Source: Chloracidobacterium sp. (GTDB lineage: Bacteria; Acidobacteriota; Blastocatellia; Pyrinomonadales; Pyrinomonadaceae). From it: a DNA stretch of 64,000 bases. The stretch is from NCBI GenBank assembly GCA_016706275.1, contig JADJJY010000003.1, forward strand, positions 248,001 to 312,000. Direction: 5' to 3'. The position numbers and the translations under genes are program-made. How positions within the stretch are numbered: the first letter of the stretch is position 1; every line of letters begins with the position of its first letter. This document shows, in pieces, positions 42,878 to 51,690 of this stretch. The notes below the pieces were generated by a model. It did no database searches. It was not told where the DNA came from and saw only the letters and a program-made list of their open reading frames with translations.

Positions 42878-42942
42878 GTCAGTGCCGTCAGCGGCGGCGT
42901 TTGGGTGAAGTGATCTCCCTGTTATGCTAATCTAAACGAAAT

Positions 42943-44538
42943 ATGGCGAAAACGCGACGCGAGAGCTTTCAAACCTCATCGGGCTTATCATTGCCCAATG
43001 ATTTTAACCCGGAAAATGTGACGCCGGTCGATTACGAGCAGGATCTGGCGGCTCCGGGGGATTTTCCGTACACTCGCGGTGTCCGGCCGAGCATGTATCG
43101 AGGCCAGTTTTGGACGATGCGGCAATACGCGGGATTTGCCACCGCCGAAGAGTCGAACGCCCGTTACAAATATCTGCTTTCACAAGGCACCACCGGGCTG
43201 AGCGTAGCGTTTGACCTGCCGACGCAGATCGGGCTTGATTCTGATGATAGTCTCGCAGCCGGTGAGGTTGGAAAGGTGGGTGTCGCCATCGACAGCCTTG
43301 ACGATATGCTGACGCTGTTTGACGGCATACCTCTTGATAAAGTGTCGACGTCGATGACGATAAACTCAACGGCATCAACGCTTTTGTGTCTATATCTGGC
43401 GGTGGCTCGAAAGCAAGGCGTCGGTTTTGACAAGGTCTCGGGGACGATCCAAAATGACATCCTCAAAGAATATATCGCACGCGGAACATATATCTATCCG
43501 CCGAAACCAAGTCTGCGGCTGATCACCGATACTTTCGCCTATTGTGCATCGGAAGTGCCAAATTGGAACACCATCTCGATCTCCGGCTACCACATTCGCG
43601 AAGCCGGTTCGACCGCCGCACAGGAGGTCGCGTTTACGCTCGCCGATGGTATTTGTTATGTTGATGCGGCGATCAGCGTCGGGCTCAAGGTCGATGATTT
43701 TGCTCCGCGTCTGTCGTTTTTCTTTAACTCTCATAACAACCTGCTCGAAGAGATCGCCAAATTTCGCGCGGCCCGCCGTTTGTGGGCACGGATAATGCGG
43801 GATCGTTTTGGCGCCGTCAATCCAAAATCGCTGATGCTGCGTTTTCATACGCAGACGGCCGGTTCGACGTTGACAGCCCAGCAGCCTGAGGTAAATGTGG
43901 TGCGCACGACAATACAGGCACTTGCTGCCGTGCTGGGCGGGACGCAGAGTTTGCATACAAATTCGCTGGACGAAGCACTTGGGCTGCCGACAGAAAACGC
44001 TGCTCGCATCGCTCTCCGTACGCAACAAGTGATCGCATACGAATCGGGTGTGGCTGACACGGTCGATCCTTTTGCAGGCAGCTACGCTATTGAGGAACTG
44101 ACTACGCAACTCGAAAATGCTGCGGTCGATTACATCGAAAAGATCGACGGCATGGGCGGGATGCTGCGGGCGATCGAGCTCGGATACGTCCAAAACGAGA
44201 TACAAGAGGCGGCGTACGATTATCAGCGGGCGGTTGAAACGGATAATGCGATCGTCGTCGGCGTCAATAAATTTCAGTCGGACGAAGGCTCGATACCTGT
44301 CATGCGCATTGACGAAAAGATCGAACGCGATCAAGTCGCACGCCTACAGGCTATCCGCGCAAGACGAAATGCTGCTGACGCCGAATCCGCTCTTAGCTCG
44401 ATCGAAGAAGCCGCAAAGGGCACCGAAAATCTACTTCCCCGCATACTCACCGCAGTCGAGGCCGAGGTCACCGTCGGCGAGATCAGCAACCGGCTCCGCT
44501 CCGTATGGGGCGAATATCGTGAATCGGTCACCGTCTAG
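42943..44538 (+). CDS. Methylmalonyl-CoA mutase, catalytic (large) subunit
   Basis: 531 residues, the length of the separate catalytic subunit. The TIM-barrel signatures PYTRGVRPSMYRGQFWTMRQ, TGLSVAFDLPTQIGLDSDD and NTISISGYHIREAGSTAAQE are present. The B12-binding domain (DxHxxG) is missing, so a small subunit must be coded elsewhere in the genome. The enzyme turns (R)-methylmalonyl-CoA into succinyl-CoA. Its partners meaB and mce lie about 12 kb away on the same strand. The gene is divergent from the coupled pair at 41.5-42.9 kb. Confidence 0.94.
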   Translation: MAKTRRESFQTSSGLSLPNDFNPENVTPVDYEQDLAAPGDFPYTRGVRPSMYRGQFWTMRQYAGFATAEESNARYKYLLSQGTTGLSVAFDLPTQIGLDSDDSLAAGEVGKVGVAIDSLDDMLTLFDGIPLDKVSTSMTINSTASTLLCLYLAVARKQGVGFDKVSGTIQNDILKEYIARGTYIYPPKPSLRLITDTFAYCASEVPNWNTISISGYHIREAGSTAAQEVAFTLADGICYVDAAISVGLKVDDFAPRLSFFFNSHNNLLEEIAKFRAARRLWARIMRDRFGAVNPKSLMLRFHTQTAGSTLTAQQPEVNVVRTTIQALAAVLGGTQSLHTNSLDEALGLPTENAARIALRTQQVIAYESGVADTVDPFAGSYAIEELTTQLENAAVDYIEKIDGMGGMLRAIELGYVQNEIQEAAYDYQRAVETDNAIVVGVNKFQSDEGSIPVMRIDEKIERDQVARLQAIRARRNAADAESALSSIEEAAKGTENLLPRILTAVEAEVTVGEISNRLRSVWGEYRESVTV

Positions 44539-44541
44539 TTC

Positions 44542-44598
44542 GGAGTCCTTGCTTTAGCAGGCCTCTGGCCAACCATCGCCAACTAAAGTTGGTACTCC
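44542..44598. repeat. GGAGTCC/ACTCC compound hairpin
   Basis: GGAGT at 44542 and ACTCC at 44594 form the base. Inside lies the perfect palindrome CCAACTAAAGTTGG and a CCTTGCTTTAGCAGG stem. It follows the mutase stop and may end its transcript, though no T-run is seen. Confidence 0.65.
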
Positions 44599-44719
44599 AA
44601 GCAAATTATTCTGATGACAAACATAGTTTAACTGTGTTATTATTCTATTTGAGCCGCTCCGGCTCTCATCTATCCACAATATATATGCCGGGCCTGACGG
44701 CTTTAGACCCCATCGAAAT

Positions 44720-46732
44720 ATGGATATTCTCAACGATTACCTAAAAACCCTTCTCTCGTCTTGCAGCGACGAACTGCGTCTTGAACCCAACAAAAATCCT
44801 TATTTGGTCGCCGAAAATCGCACCAGCGACGTTTCAAAGGTGCCGCTTTTGGGTACGCAGATCAGCACGATGGTCTTTCCGCTGATACCGCCCGCGACAA
44901 AATCAGAGCTGCCGCATAAGTCTGAGATCGAGTTTGTGCATCCGCATCAGCTCGGTAATTTTAATTTTACGGTGCAAAAATCATCGGCCGGATTTAACGT
45001 GACGATACGTCCGCTGATCGGCGATTCGGATGGCTCGATCAGGGTGCCGTCACCCCTGCCGGAGGTTGCTCCAGCGTACACAACGCCGGTCATCGAGCAC
45101 ACGTTTTCCCAACCCGAACCTGCTCCGATGCCCGAAATGGAAACGATGCCCGAACCGGCCGCTGAGCCGGAATTGCAAACATCATACGAATTTGAAAGCT
45201 CGTCATCCGCATATGACCTGACGGCCAATGAATCTGCCGAGGTCGCGACCCTTGCGGATATGCTCATGGAAAAACCTGAGTCGGCTCCGGAATATGTCTC
45301 GATGGACGAGGAAAAGGTCGAGGTCGTATCGGTCAATGACCCTGAATATCAGACTGTATTTTCCGAAACCGCACCAGAGATACCGCTTCGCCGACGTGAT
45401 GATTTTATTCCCGCCGAATACACTCCGCCGACCGAAATACAGTTCGAACAGCCCGTCTATGACATGCCCGACCTTGAGATGCCGGCCGACAATCCGCCCG
45501 TCCAAAACACACCTATGATGGAACAAACCCCAGTGTACACAACGCCTCCTGCTCCGCCCGTTTCAGCTCCGCCGCCTGTCGCAGCAGCTCCGCCACCGAC
45601 TCCTACTGAGCCTGTCGAAGCAGCCTTTGTTGCCGCTCCGGCAAACGCGAGCGAGGCCGCTAAGATGGATGCGCTGTTTATGAAAATGGCCGAGATCGGT
45701 GCATCTGACCTGCACTTGTCTGTCAGCGTACCACCGATGGTTCGCAAAGACGGCAGGATGAAACCATTGCAAGAGGGCGATGCCGTGCTGACGCCTGAGG
45801 CAATGCGCGAGCTGCTGACATCGATCATGCCGGCTCGTAATCAAGAAGAGTTTGCCGCTCGTAGCGATACGGACTTTGCATATGAGATACCGGGGATGGC
45901 GCGTTTTCGCTGCAATATTTTTGAAGACAGAAAAGGAATGGGTGCCGTATTTCGTATCATCCCGTCAAAGATCCTGACCGCCGAGCAGCTCAACCTGTCA
46001 AAAGCGATCATGGACCTCTGCACGCTGTCCAAAGGGCTCGTCGTTGTGACCGGGCCGACCGGTTCGGGTAAGTCGACGACGCTGTGTGCTATGGTCGATT
46101 CGATCAACAAACAGCGTGAGGACCATATCATCACGATCGAAGACCCGATCGAATTTGTCCACGAAAACCAAAAATGTCTCGTCAATCAGCGTGAGGTCCA
46201 TAATCACACCGATTCGTTCAAAGACGCTCTGCGTGCGGCGCTTCGCGAAGACCCGGACATCGTCCTCGTCGGCGAAATGCGTGACCTCGAGACCATCTCG
46301 ATCGCTATCGAGACGGCCGAAACGGGCCACCTCGTTTTTGGTACGCTGCACACGACGACCGCTGCTTCGACCGTTGATCGCATCATTGACCAGTTCCCTG
46401 CTGACCGGCAGCAACAGATCCGTGTGATGCTTTCCGAGTCGCTCAAAGGCGTTATTGCCCAAACCCTACTGCCGAAAAAAGGCGGAGGACGCGTTGCCGC
46501 TCTCGAAGTATTGATCGTCACACCCGCGATCTCAAACCTCATTCGCGAAGGCAAAACGTTCCAGATCCCGTCGGCAATGCAGACCGGTAAAAACCATGGC
46601 ATGGTCATGCTAAACGACGCACTCTATGAGCACGTCCAGAGCGGAGCCGTCGAACCGATGGATGCTTACGTTAAAGCCGTCGATAAACCCGGATTTGAGA
46701 CCCAGTTGACCCGAGGCGGATTTAAGCTGTAA
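44720..46732 (+). CDS. PilT-like type IV pilus retraction ATPase, long N-terminus
   Basis: 670 residues, about twice the length of PilT. Residues 1-110 form an unknown globular part. Residues 110-310 are low-complexity, rich in Pro and Glu (PMPEMETMPEPAAEPELQ). From about 310 on it is a PilT ATPase: LFMKMAEIGASDLHLSVSVP, Walker A VTGPTGSGKSTTL, Asp box ITIEDPIEFVHEN, Walker B DPDIVLVGEMRDLETI and His box GTLHTTTAASTVDRI. The motor depolymerises type IV pili, driving twitching and DNA uptake, so it fits with comEA and comEC in this window. No pilus gene is next to it. A terminator follows. Confidence 0.93.
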   Translation: MDILNDYLKTLLSSCSDELRLEPNKNPYLVAENRTSDVSKVPLLGTQISTMVFPLIPPATKSELPHKSEIEFVHPHQLGNFNFTVQKSSAGFNVTIRPLIGDSDGSIRVPSPLPEVAPAYTTPVIEHTFSQPEPAPMPEMETMPEPAAEPELQTSYEFESSSSAYDLTANESAEVATLADMLMEKPESAPEYVSMDEEKVEVVSVNDPEYQTVFSETAPEIPLRRRDDFIPAEYTPPTEIQFEQPVYDMPDLEMPADNPPVQNTPMMEQTPVYTTPPAPPVSAPPPVAAAPPPTPTEPVEAAFVAAPANASEAAKMDALFMKMAEIGASDLHLSVSVPPMVRKDGRMKPLQEGDAVLTPEAMRELLTSIMPARNQEEFAARSDTDFAYEIPGMARFRCNIFEDRKGMGAVFRIIPSKILTAEQLNLSKAIMDLCTLSKGLVVVTGPTGSGKSTTLCAMVDSINKQREDHIITIEDPIEFVHENQKCLVNQREVHNHTDSFKDALRAALREDPDIVLVGEMRDLETISIAIETAETGHLVFGTLHTTTAASTVDRIIDQFPADRQQQIRVMLSESLKGVIAQTLLPKKGGGRVAALEVLIVTPAISNLIREGKTFQIPSAMQTGKNHGMVMLNDALYEHVQSGAVEPMDAYVKAVDKPGFETQLTRGGFKL

Positions 46733-46775
46733 AAACAGTTGTCGGTGGTCAGTTGTAAGTTTTTTACTAACTTTT

Positions 46776-46807
46776 AGCGGTCGACCCCCCCACTCGGCCG
46801 CTTTTTT
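46776..46807 (+). terminator. Rho-independent terminator after pilT-like gene
   Basis: AGCGGTCGA-CCCCCCCAC-style loop-TCGGCCGCT, 9 pairs with one G-U, then six T. It is directly followed by a TTTGTGTCCTTTGTGCTCTT repeat-like stretch up to the next ATG. Confidence 0.8.
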
Positions 46808-46842
46808 GTGTCCTTTGTGCTCTTTGTGGTAAAACTCTTCTT

Positions 46843-47172
46843 ATGACCGCTGACGAATTTCGCGAGATCGCACTCAGCTTTCCTGAGACAGAAGAGTGTT
46901 CGCATATGGACCACCCTGACTTTCGCGTCGGAGGCAAGATCTTTGCGACGCTCGGGCCAAAGCTCGACTGGGGCATGGCAAAACTCACGCCCGCGCAACA
47001 GCAGGATCTTCTCCGCATGGAACCCGCATCGTTCAAACCCGCTGCCGGAAAATGGGGCGAAAGCGGAGCGACGATCATCGCGCTCGCCGAAACTAATGAA
47101 GATGCTGTCAAACAAGCTCTAAACCTCGCCTGGCACAACACCGCTCCGAAAAAAGTCACAACAATAAGATAG
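46843..47172 (+). CDS. MmcQ/YjbR family protein
   Basis: 109 residues, a complete MmcQ/YjbR domain: MTADEFREIALSFPETEECS, then DFRVGGKIFATLGPK and the C-terminal NEDAVKQALNLAWHNTAPKK. The fold is a double-wing DNA-binding-like one, known by structure; the biological role is not known. The leader carries a CTTTGTG-type repeat (46806-46835) where a ribosome site would be expected. It is a single gene between the pilT-like terminator and the small membrane-protein gene. Confidence 0.88.
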   Translation: MTADEFREIALSFPETEECSHMDHPDFRVGGKIFATLGPKLDWGMAKLTPAQQQDLLRMEPASFKPAAGKWGESGATIIALAETNEDAVKQALNLAWHNTAPKKVTTIR

Positions 47173-47275
47173 GTGTGGCAACGCACAGACCTGTCCCGAT
47201 ATGTATGTTCAACTTGTACACATATCCCAGTTTGCAACGCCCTAAAGGCTGGGCTATTTCAAGGAGACATAAATT

Positions 47276-47425
47276 ATGCTTTGGACAATTATAATAATAC
47301 TGTTGGTGCTTTGGGCACTCGGATTTGGTTTTGCGGGCGTAGCAACCGGCAATCTCATTCATATTTTGTTGGTCGTGGCGCTGGTCGTGCTGATCCTACA
47401 ATTGGTTCGAGGAAGAAGATCTTAG
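47276..47425 (+). CDS. Small membrane protein, DUF5670/lmo0937 type
   Basis: 49 residues, MLWTIIIILLVLWALGFGFA at the start, then a short Gly turn (GVATGNLIH) and a second span (ILLVVALVVLILQLVRG) ending in RRS. That is the two-span pattern of the lmo0937/DUF5670 family, widespread in bacteria and often induced by stress, with no known mechanism. AAGGAG lies nine bases before the ATG, and a strong bidirectional terminator follows the stop, so it is transcribed by itself. It opens a run of small envelope-associated genes. Confidence 0.88.
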   Translation: MLWTIIIILLVLWALGFGFAGVATGNLIHILLVVALVVLILQLVRGRRS

Positions 47426-47451
47426 GCAAAAGTCGGGAGCCTGAAGGGATC

Positions 47452-47485
47452 AAAAGGAAAGGAGGCTTTGGCCTACTTTCCTTTT
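47452..47485. terminator. Bidirectional terminator
   Basis: AAAAGGAAAGGAGGC-TTTG-GCCTACTTTCCTTTT, a 15-position stem with one mismatch. A-rich on one side and T-rich on the other, it serves both the small gene at 47276 and the convergent gene at 47556. Confidence 0.85.
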
Positions 47486-47555
47486 CTCGCCCACATCAAT
47501 AAACTTCGTCCAATCGTGCTGTGAGATATGCGCGAAAGGCTGATTACTGATATTT

Positions 47556-47765
47556 CTATTTCGTATTTGAGTTTTCTGCCTGGGCCGGGGTTTCGATCTT
47601 GCCGTCCTGTGCCGCTTTCCAAAAGAAAGTAGCAAATAGGGCCAGCATCAAAACGAGGGCGATCGCCGCCGTAGCAACGCCCCAGTGGACAAAGCGAAAT
47701 GCTTTTGCCCTGTCTTCCCGAACAACTACGTCTTTACCGTCAACGTTTATCACATCTTTTGCCAT
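47556..47765 (-). CDS. Small single-span membrane protein
   Basis: 69 residues. A short soluble start (MAKDVINVDGKDVVVREDRA) is followed by one membrane span (ATAAIALVLMLALFATFFW) and a hydrophilic tail. The N-terminal part, with DGKDVVVREDRAKAFRFVHW, suggests a small cytoplasmic beta-hairpin. No family recognised. It is divergent from the Crp-type regulator gene, with about 160 AT-rich bases between them that should hold both promoters. Confidence 0.65.
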   Translation of the reverse strand: MAKDVINVDGKDVVVREDRAKAFRFVHWGVATAAIALVLMLALFATFFWKAAQDGKIETPAQAENSNTK

Positions 47766-47926
47766 AACTTTCCCCTAACAACTTTCAATTCGTTAATTTT
47801 TAAGATTATGTATTTGTAAGCAGTCTGTATGTGCGGTGAACCACAAATAGAAAAACCATGCTGTGTTAGGATTTTAGTGTCCCCGTTAAAAGTTATTAAG
47901 CTCCCTGGTTGGTTAAGATACGAACA

Positions 47927-48664
47927 ATGGTCAAGAAACAGGAAGAAGACGAAGCATTACAAAACAATTTACTCGCGGCATTACCTGAAGCGGAATTCAA
48001 AAAGATCCGACCTCTGTTAACAGAGGTTTTTCTCGATCTAGACGAGGTTCTCTGGGAAATGGACGAAAAGCGTAGATTTGTCTATTTTCCGACGACCGCA
48101 ATGATATGTCTGCTGTACGATTCGGACGAGGGTGTGTCGATCGAGGTCGGCATGACGGGGCGGCAAGGGATGGTCGGCGTCGTCACATTCATCGGCGACT
48201 CGCGGATGGCAAAACGTGCGGTCGTGCAGCGCGAAGGCAAGGCATTTCGCATGAAAGCCGATGACGTCGAAGAAGAGTTTGCCAACTGTCCTGATTTTCA
48301 GGATATTTGTATGTGTTACACCCAGACGCTCATCGCCCAGATCTCGCAAAATGCGATCTGTAACCGGCTCCACACCGTTGAGCAGCAGCTTTGCCGTTAC
48401 CTGCTCGTCAATCACGACAATCTACGGACAAAAACTTTCTCGATGACTCACGAACAGATCTCAAATGTATTCGGCGTCCGTCGCGAAAGCGTCTCGCTCG
48501 CCGCTTCCGGGTTAAAAGACCGCGGATTGATCGAATATTCACGCGGAACGCTGACAATACTCGACCGGCCGGGTTTGTTGAAAGCCGCCTGCGAATGTTA
48601 CGAGGTCGTACGTGAACAGTACGACCGCATCCTCAGTAAATACATCAAAATACACGGCGCATAA
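47927..48664 (+). CDS. Crp/Fnr-family transcription regulator
   Basis: 245 residues from the ATG at 47927. The N-terminal cyclic-nucleotide-binding-like beta barrel (YFPTTAMICLLYDSDEGVSI; MTGRQGMVGVVTFIGDSRMA) lacks the clear phosphate-binding cassette of CRP, so it probably senses something else or nothing. The C-terminal winged helix is clear: FSMTHEQISNVFGVRRESVS. This resembles the Crp-type regulators that are common next to small stress genes in soil bacteria. Flanking genes (DUF5670, YtxH, glycine-zipper) are candidate targets. Several Cys (CPDFQDICMCY; ACECYEV) are present, but no Fe-S pattern can be claimed. Confidence 0.9.
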   Translation: MVKKQEEDEALQNNLLAALPEAEFKKIRPLLTEVFLDLDEVLWEMDEKRRFVYFPTTAMICLLYDSDEGVSIEVGMTGRQGMVGVVTFIGDSRMAKRAVVQREGKAFRMKADDVEEEFANCPDFQDICMCYTQTLIAQISQNAICNRLHTVEQQLCRYLLVNHDNLRTKTFSMTHEQISNVFGVRRESVSLAASGLKDRGLIEYSRGTLTILDRPGLLKAACECYEVVREQYDRILSKYIKIHGA

Positions 48665-48863
48665 ACGCCAAAACTCTCCCGCCTGCCAACATAGACCGCT
48701 GTGTATGCTACCGCACAGACGCGCCCCCTTTTGGCCTCCATACTACAAATACACCGCAATGCGGGCCTATCTTGTTTGTTTACCACTCCCTAACAATCAA
48801 CTAAGAAACGGACACCGTGACGGTGAATAAAAAGGTATTTCGAACTAATAAGAGGAAATTGAT

Positions 48864-49268
48864 ATGACAGACAACAAAAATTGCGGACACACATTTACTA
48901 ACGGACTTACATATCTACTTATCGGCGGCGGCATCGGCGCCGGGCTTGCATTACTATTTGCTCCGAAATCGGGCACCGCTCTTCGCAGCGACATTGCCGA
49001 CGTCACCCGCAAGGGTTACGACGCAACGCTCGAGAAAGCGACAGAGTTAAGAGACCAGTCGGCAGCGGCCGTCACCGCCGTCAAGGAAAAGGCCGAGGCT
49101 GTCTATGATTTTGCTTCGGCAAAGATCTCTGCCGGCACCGAAGCCATTAATAATGCGGCAACGTCCGCCACCGGAGCCGTCGTTGACGGTATCGAAAAAA
49201 TTCAGAACGAGGCCGAGCAGGTCTCAAAACAGATAGGTAACGGCCGTAAGTCGACGAATATCGTCTAG
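48864..49268 (+). CDS. YtxH-family protein
   Basis: 134 residues. A Gly-rich membrane span (LTYLLIGGGIGAGLALLFAP) followed by KSGTALRSDIADVTRKG is the YtxH signature; the remaining 80 residues form an Ala-rich amphipathic helix (ELRDQSAAAVTAVKEKAEAV). YtxH proteins are general-stress membrane proteins in Bacillus and relatives, function unknown; the tail resembles apolipoprotein or LEA-like helices. AGAGGAAAT lies before the ATG. The 198 bases upstream (48665-48863) hold no other gene that I can see. Confidence 0.88.
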   Translation: MTDNKNCGHTFTNGLTYLLIGGGIGAGLALLFAPKSGTALRSDIADVTRKGYDATLEKATELRDQSAAAVTAVKEKAEAVYDFASAKISAGTEAINNAATSATGAVVDGIEKIQNEAEQVSKQIGNGRKSTNIV

Positions 49269-49334
49269 GCCCAAACCAAAATTGCTCTCCTGCACCGTCT
49301 CCCACAAACATTCGGTCCAAGGAGGACCAACATT

Positions 49335-51281
49335 ATGAAGATTAGAAACAGCATATTTTTAGCATTGATCGCTCTGGCGTTCACATTTAGCACGGCCACA
49401 CAGGCCCAAAATCGTCCATATCGCGTCTCGGACCGTGAGGTCCAGAACGTTCTTGATCGTATCGAAGACAAAACGAACGATCTCAAAGACGAGGTCGAAC
49501 GCAATCTGGATAACAGCAATGTCGACGGCACAAATCGCGAAGATTCGATCAATACGATGATCTCGAATTTTGAGAACGCGACCGACCGTTTGAAAGATAA
49601 TTTCAGATCACGGCGTTCGACGACAAATGACGTTGATGACGTATTAACTCAGGCCATTAGGGTCAACAGTTTTATGCGAAACAATCGTCTGTCGCAAAAC
49701 GCCCAGAGCTTGTGGGCGCAGATCCGAGCTGATCTAAACACCATCGCGGGATATTACCAGACGCGTGCAAACTGGATCGACACGGTCAATAACAACGGCG
49801 GCGGCTGGCAGAATAATCAGGGCGGCTATACCACAACTGATGCTCAGATCCGAACGATATTGGACCGGATCAAGCAGAACAACAACAGGTTTCGCACGAG
49901 TTTCAATAGCTGGAACCGCCGCTATAACCGCTACAATCAAAACACCACGGCGGGTGAGGTCGTCGATTCAACCAACGAACTCGAACGTGCGCTCATCGAC
50001 CTTCGTAATAATTACAACAACCTCAACCGCAATTCGCGTGGTATCGATGATGTAATGCGTCCGGCCGCCGAGATCAACACTTATATCGGCTCTAACCGCA
50101 CCAATAGCGACGTGATGAACAAATGGGTCATCGTCCGAAACGACCTGACCACGCTCGCGGGCTATTATCGCGTCAGTTTTGATTGGAACAACCCGTATAA
50201 CAACAACGGCAATCAGGGCGGCCAGAACATGAGTTTTGACACTCGTCTGACGGGCACCTATCGATTGAACTCGGGTATGAGCGACAACGTCTCGACCATC
50301 GTCGATCGTGCGATCCGCAACGCCAATTACAGCTCGAATGAGCAGGACCGCATGCGTCGCAATCTCGAACGCAGGCTTGCCTCGCCTGAGACTCTGACAT
50401 TTGAAAAAAACGGCCGTCAGGTAACGATGTCGTCGACAAATGCCGCGTCTGTAGTGCTCAACGCCGACGGCACGAAACAGACCGAAACTTCGCCGAACGG
50501 CCGCACCGTGACCACTACCGTCACCGCGACGCGCAGCGATCTGACGATCAACTACGAAGGCGACCGGATGAACGATTTTTACGTCAGCTTTATGCCGATC
50601 ACTAATAATCAGCTCAAGGTCACGCGCCGGCTCTATCTCGAAAACCAGAACACGACCGTCACATCGACGAGCGTCTATGATAAAACGAGCCCGACGGCGA
50701 TATGGAACACTACGGACCCTGTAAATACGGGAACCACGAACGGATTTATCATCCCGAACAACACCAACATCGTGGCGACACTTGATGGTGCGGTTTCGAC
50801 CCGTACAGCCAGAGATGGCGACCGTTTTTCGATGACCGTTACCTCACCGTCGCAGTACAACGGTGCTGTGATCGAGGGCAATGTCGTCGGCGAACGTTCG
50901 GGCGTCGTATCGGGCCGGGCAAATCTGACGCTCAGCTTTAACTCGATACGTCTTCGCAATGGCCAGACATACCGCTTTGCCGGTATCGTCGAGCAGGTGG
51001 AGGACACCGACGGCAGACTGATAACCGTCAATAACGAAGGCACCGTCCAGGACAAGAGCCAGACAGGCACGACGGTCGTGAGAGCCGGTATCGGAGCTGT
51101 GCTCGGAGCCATCATCGGTGCGATCGCCGGCGGCGGCGATGGTGCCGCGATCGGTGCAGGCATCGGTGCAGGTGCGGGAGTCGGTACTGTGGTCTTGCAG
51201 GGCCGCGATAACCTCGACCTCGCTGCCGGATCACGTTTTACCATTACGGCAACTGCCCCGGCAAACGTAAGTTCGCGGTAA
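49335..51281 (+). CDS. Exported protein: duplicated helical domain plus glycine zipper
   Basis: 648 residues. A signal peptide (MKIRNSIFLALIALAFTFST) is followed by two related helical domains, about 30-150 and 165-285: VLDRIEDKTNDLKDEVERN matches ILDRIKQNNNRFRTSFNSW, and LRADLNTIAGYYQTRANW (as IRADLNTIAGYYQTRANW) matches VRNDLTTLAGYYRVSFDW. Residues 300-440 are a beta-rich part, then 450-570 another, and the C-terminus has a glycine zipper (VLGAIIGAIAGGGDGAAIGA) able to pack in a membrane. It is probably an outer-membrane or cell-surface structural protein. GGAGG lies before the ATG. It is rich in Asn and Arg. Confidence 0.75.
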   Translation: MKIRNSIFLALIALAFTFSTATQAQNRPYRVSDREVQNVLDRIEDKTNDLKDEVERNLDNSNVDGTNREDSINTMISNFENATDRLKDNFRSRRSTTNDVDDVLTQAIRVNSFMRNNRLSQNAQSLWAQIRADLNTIAGYYQTRANWIDTVNNNGGGWQNNQGGYTTTDAQIRTILDRIKQNNNRFRTSFNSWNRRYNRYNQNTTAGEVVDSTNELERALIDLRNNYNNLNRNSRGIDDVMRPAAEINTYIGSNRTNSDVMNKWVIVRNDLTTLAGYYRVSFDWNNPYNNNGNQGGQNMSFDTRLTGTYRLNSGMSDNVSTIVDRAIRNANYSSNEQDRMRRNLERRLASPETLTFEKNGRQVTMSSTNAASVVLNADGTKQTETSPNGRTVTTTVTATRSDLTINYEGDRMNDFYVSFMPITNNQLKVTRRLYLENQNTTVTSTSVYDKTSPTAIWNTTDPVNTGTTNGFIIPNNTNIVATLDGAVSTRTARDGDRFSMTVTSPSQYNGAVIEGNVVGERSGVVSGRANLTLSFNSIRLRNGQTYRFAGIVEQVEDTDGRLITVNNEGTVQDKSQTGTTVVRAGIGAVLGAIIGAIAGGGDGAAIGAGIGAGAGVGTVVLQGRDNLDLAAGSRFTITATAPANVSSR

Positions 51282-51302
51282 CCATCCCGCGTCTCGGTAG
51301 AA

Positions 51303-51360
51303 ACGCCTCTGGTAAACAGGCGTCTCATCTTAGGCACGCTCGCGGTAAACGAGCGTGCCT
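51303..51360. repeat. Two GGTAAAC-loop hairpins
   Basis: ACGCCT-CTGGTAAAC-AGGCGT (51303-51323) and AGGCACGCTCG-CGGTAAA-CGAGCGTGCCT (51332-51360, perfect 11-bp stem). The loops share GGTAAA, so they look like two copies of one element. Neither has a T-run. Confidence 0.75.
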
Positions 51361-51413
51361 ACTCCGAATTCAAGTTTGTGTAAGTCCTATGTGATGGTGG
51401 GCCTTACGCATTA

Positions 51414-51445
51414 GCCGGCTGGTTGAACCCGGCCGGCATTTTTTT
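51414..51445 (+). terminator. Rho-independent terminator
   Basis: GCCGGC-TGGTTGAACCCG-GCCGGC followed by ATTTTTTT. It most likely ends the transcript of the glycine-zipper gene. Confidence 0.7.
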
Positions 51446-51482
51446 GTTGTGCGGCCTCGACTGTTAAGTTCGCAGCCGTTTC

Positions 51483-51521
51483 TTGGTCCGGTCCGGACCA
51501 GGTGGACCAGGACGGACCCAA
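51483..51521. repeat. GGTCC-rich palindromic repeat, copy 2 (inverted)
   Basis: TTGGTCCGGTCCGGACCAGG and on to TGGACCA, exactly the reverse complement of part of 19772-19810 over 27 bases. Confidence 0.85.
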
Positions 51522-51690
51522 AACTCCCGGACGGCTCTATTCCGCATCTTCGGGCGGGCCGGTATCCGCATTTTTTAAAGATTCCTGGCATCGACGGTAT
51601 AATGTTTATGTTTTTGATCAAATATTAAGATGCCAATAGAGTAGAGTTAGAGTTGTAGGTCGAAAAATTTTTCTAAACAGGGTGGCCATT

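Noticed and set aside
44542..44598. Terminator for the mutase gene
   Set aside because: It folds well but has no T-run, so it is listed as a repeat only.
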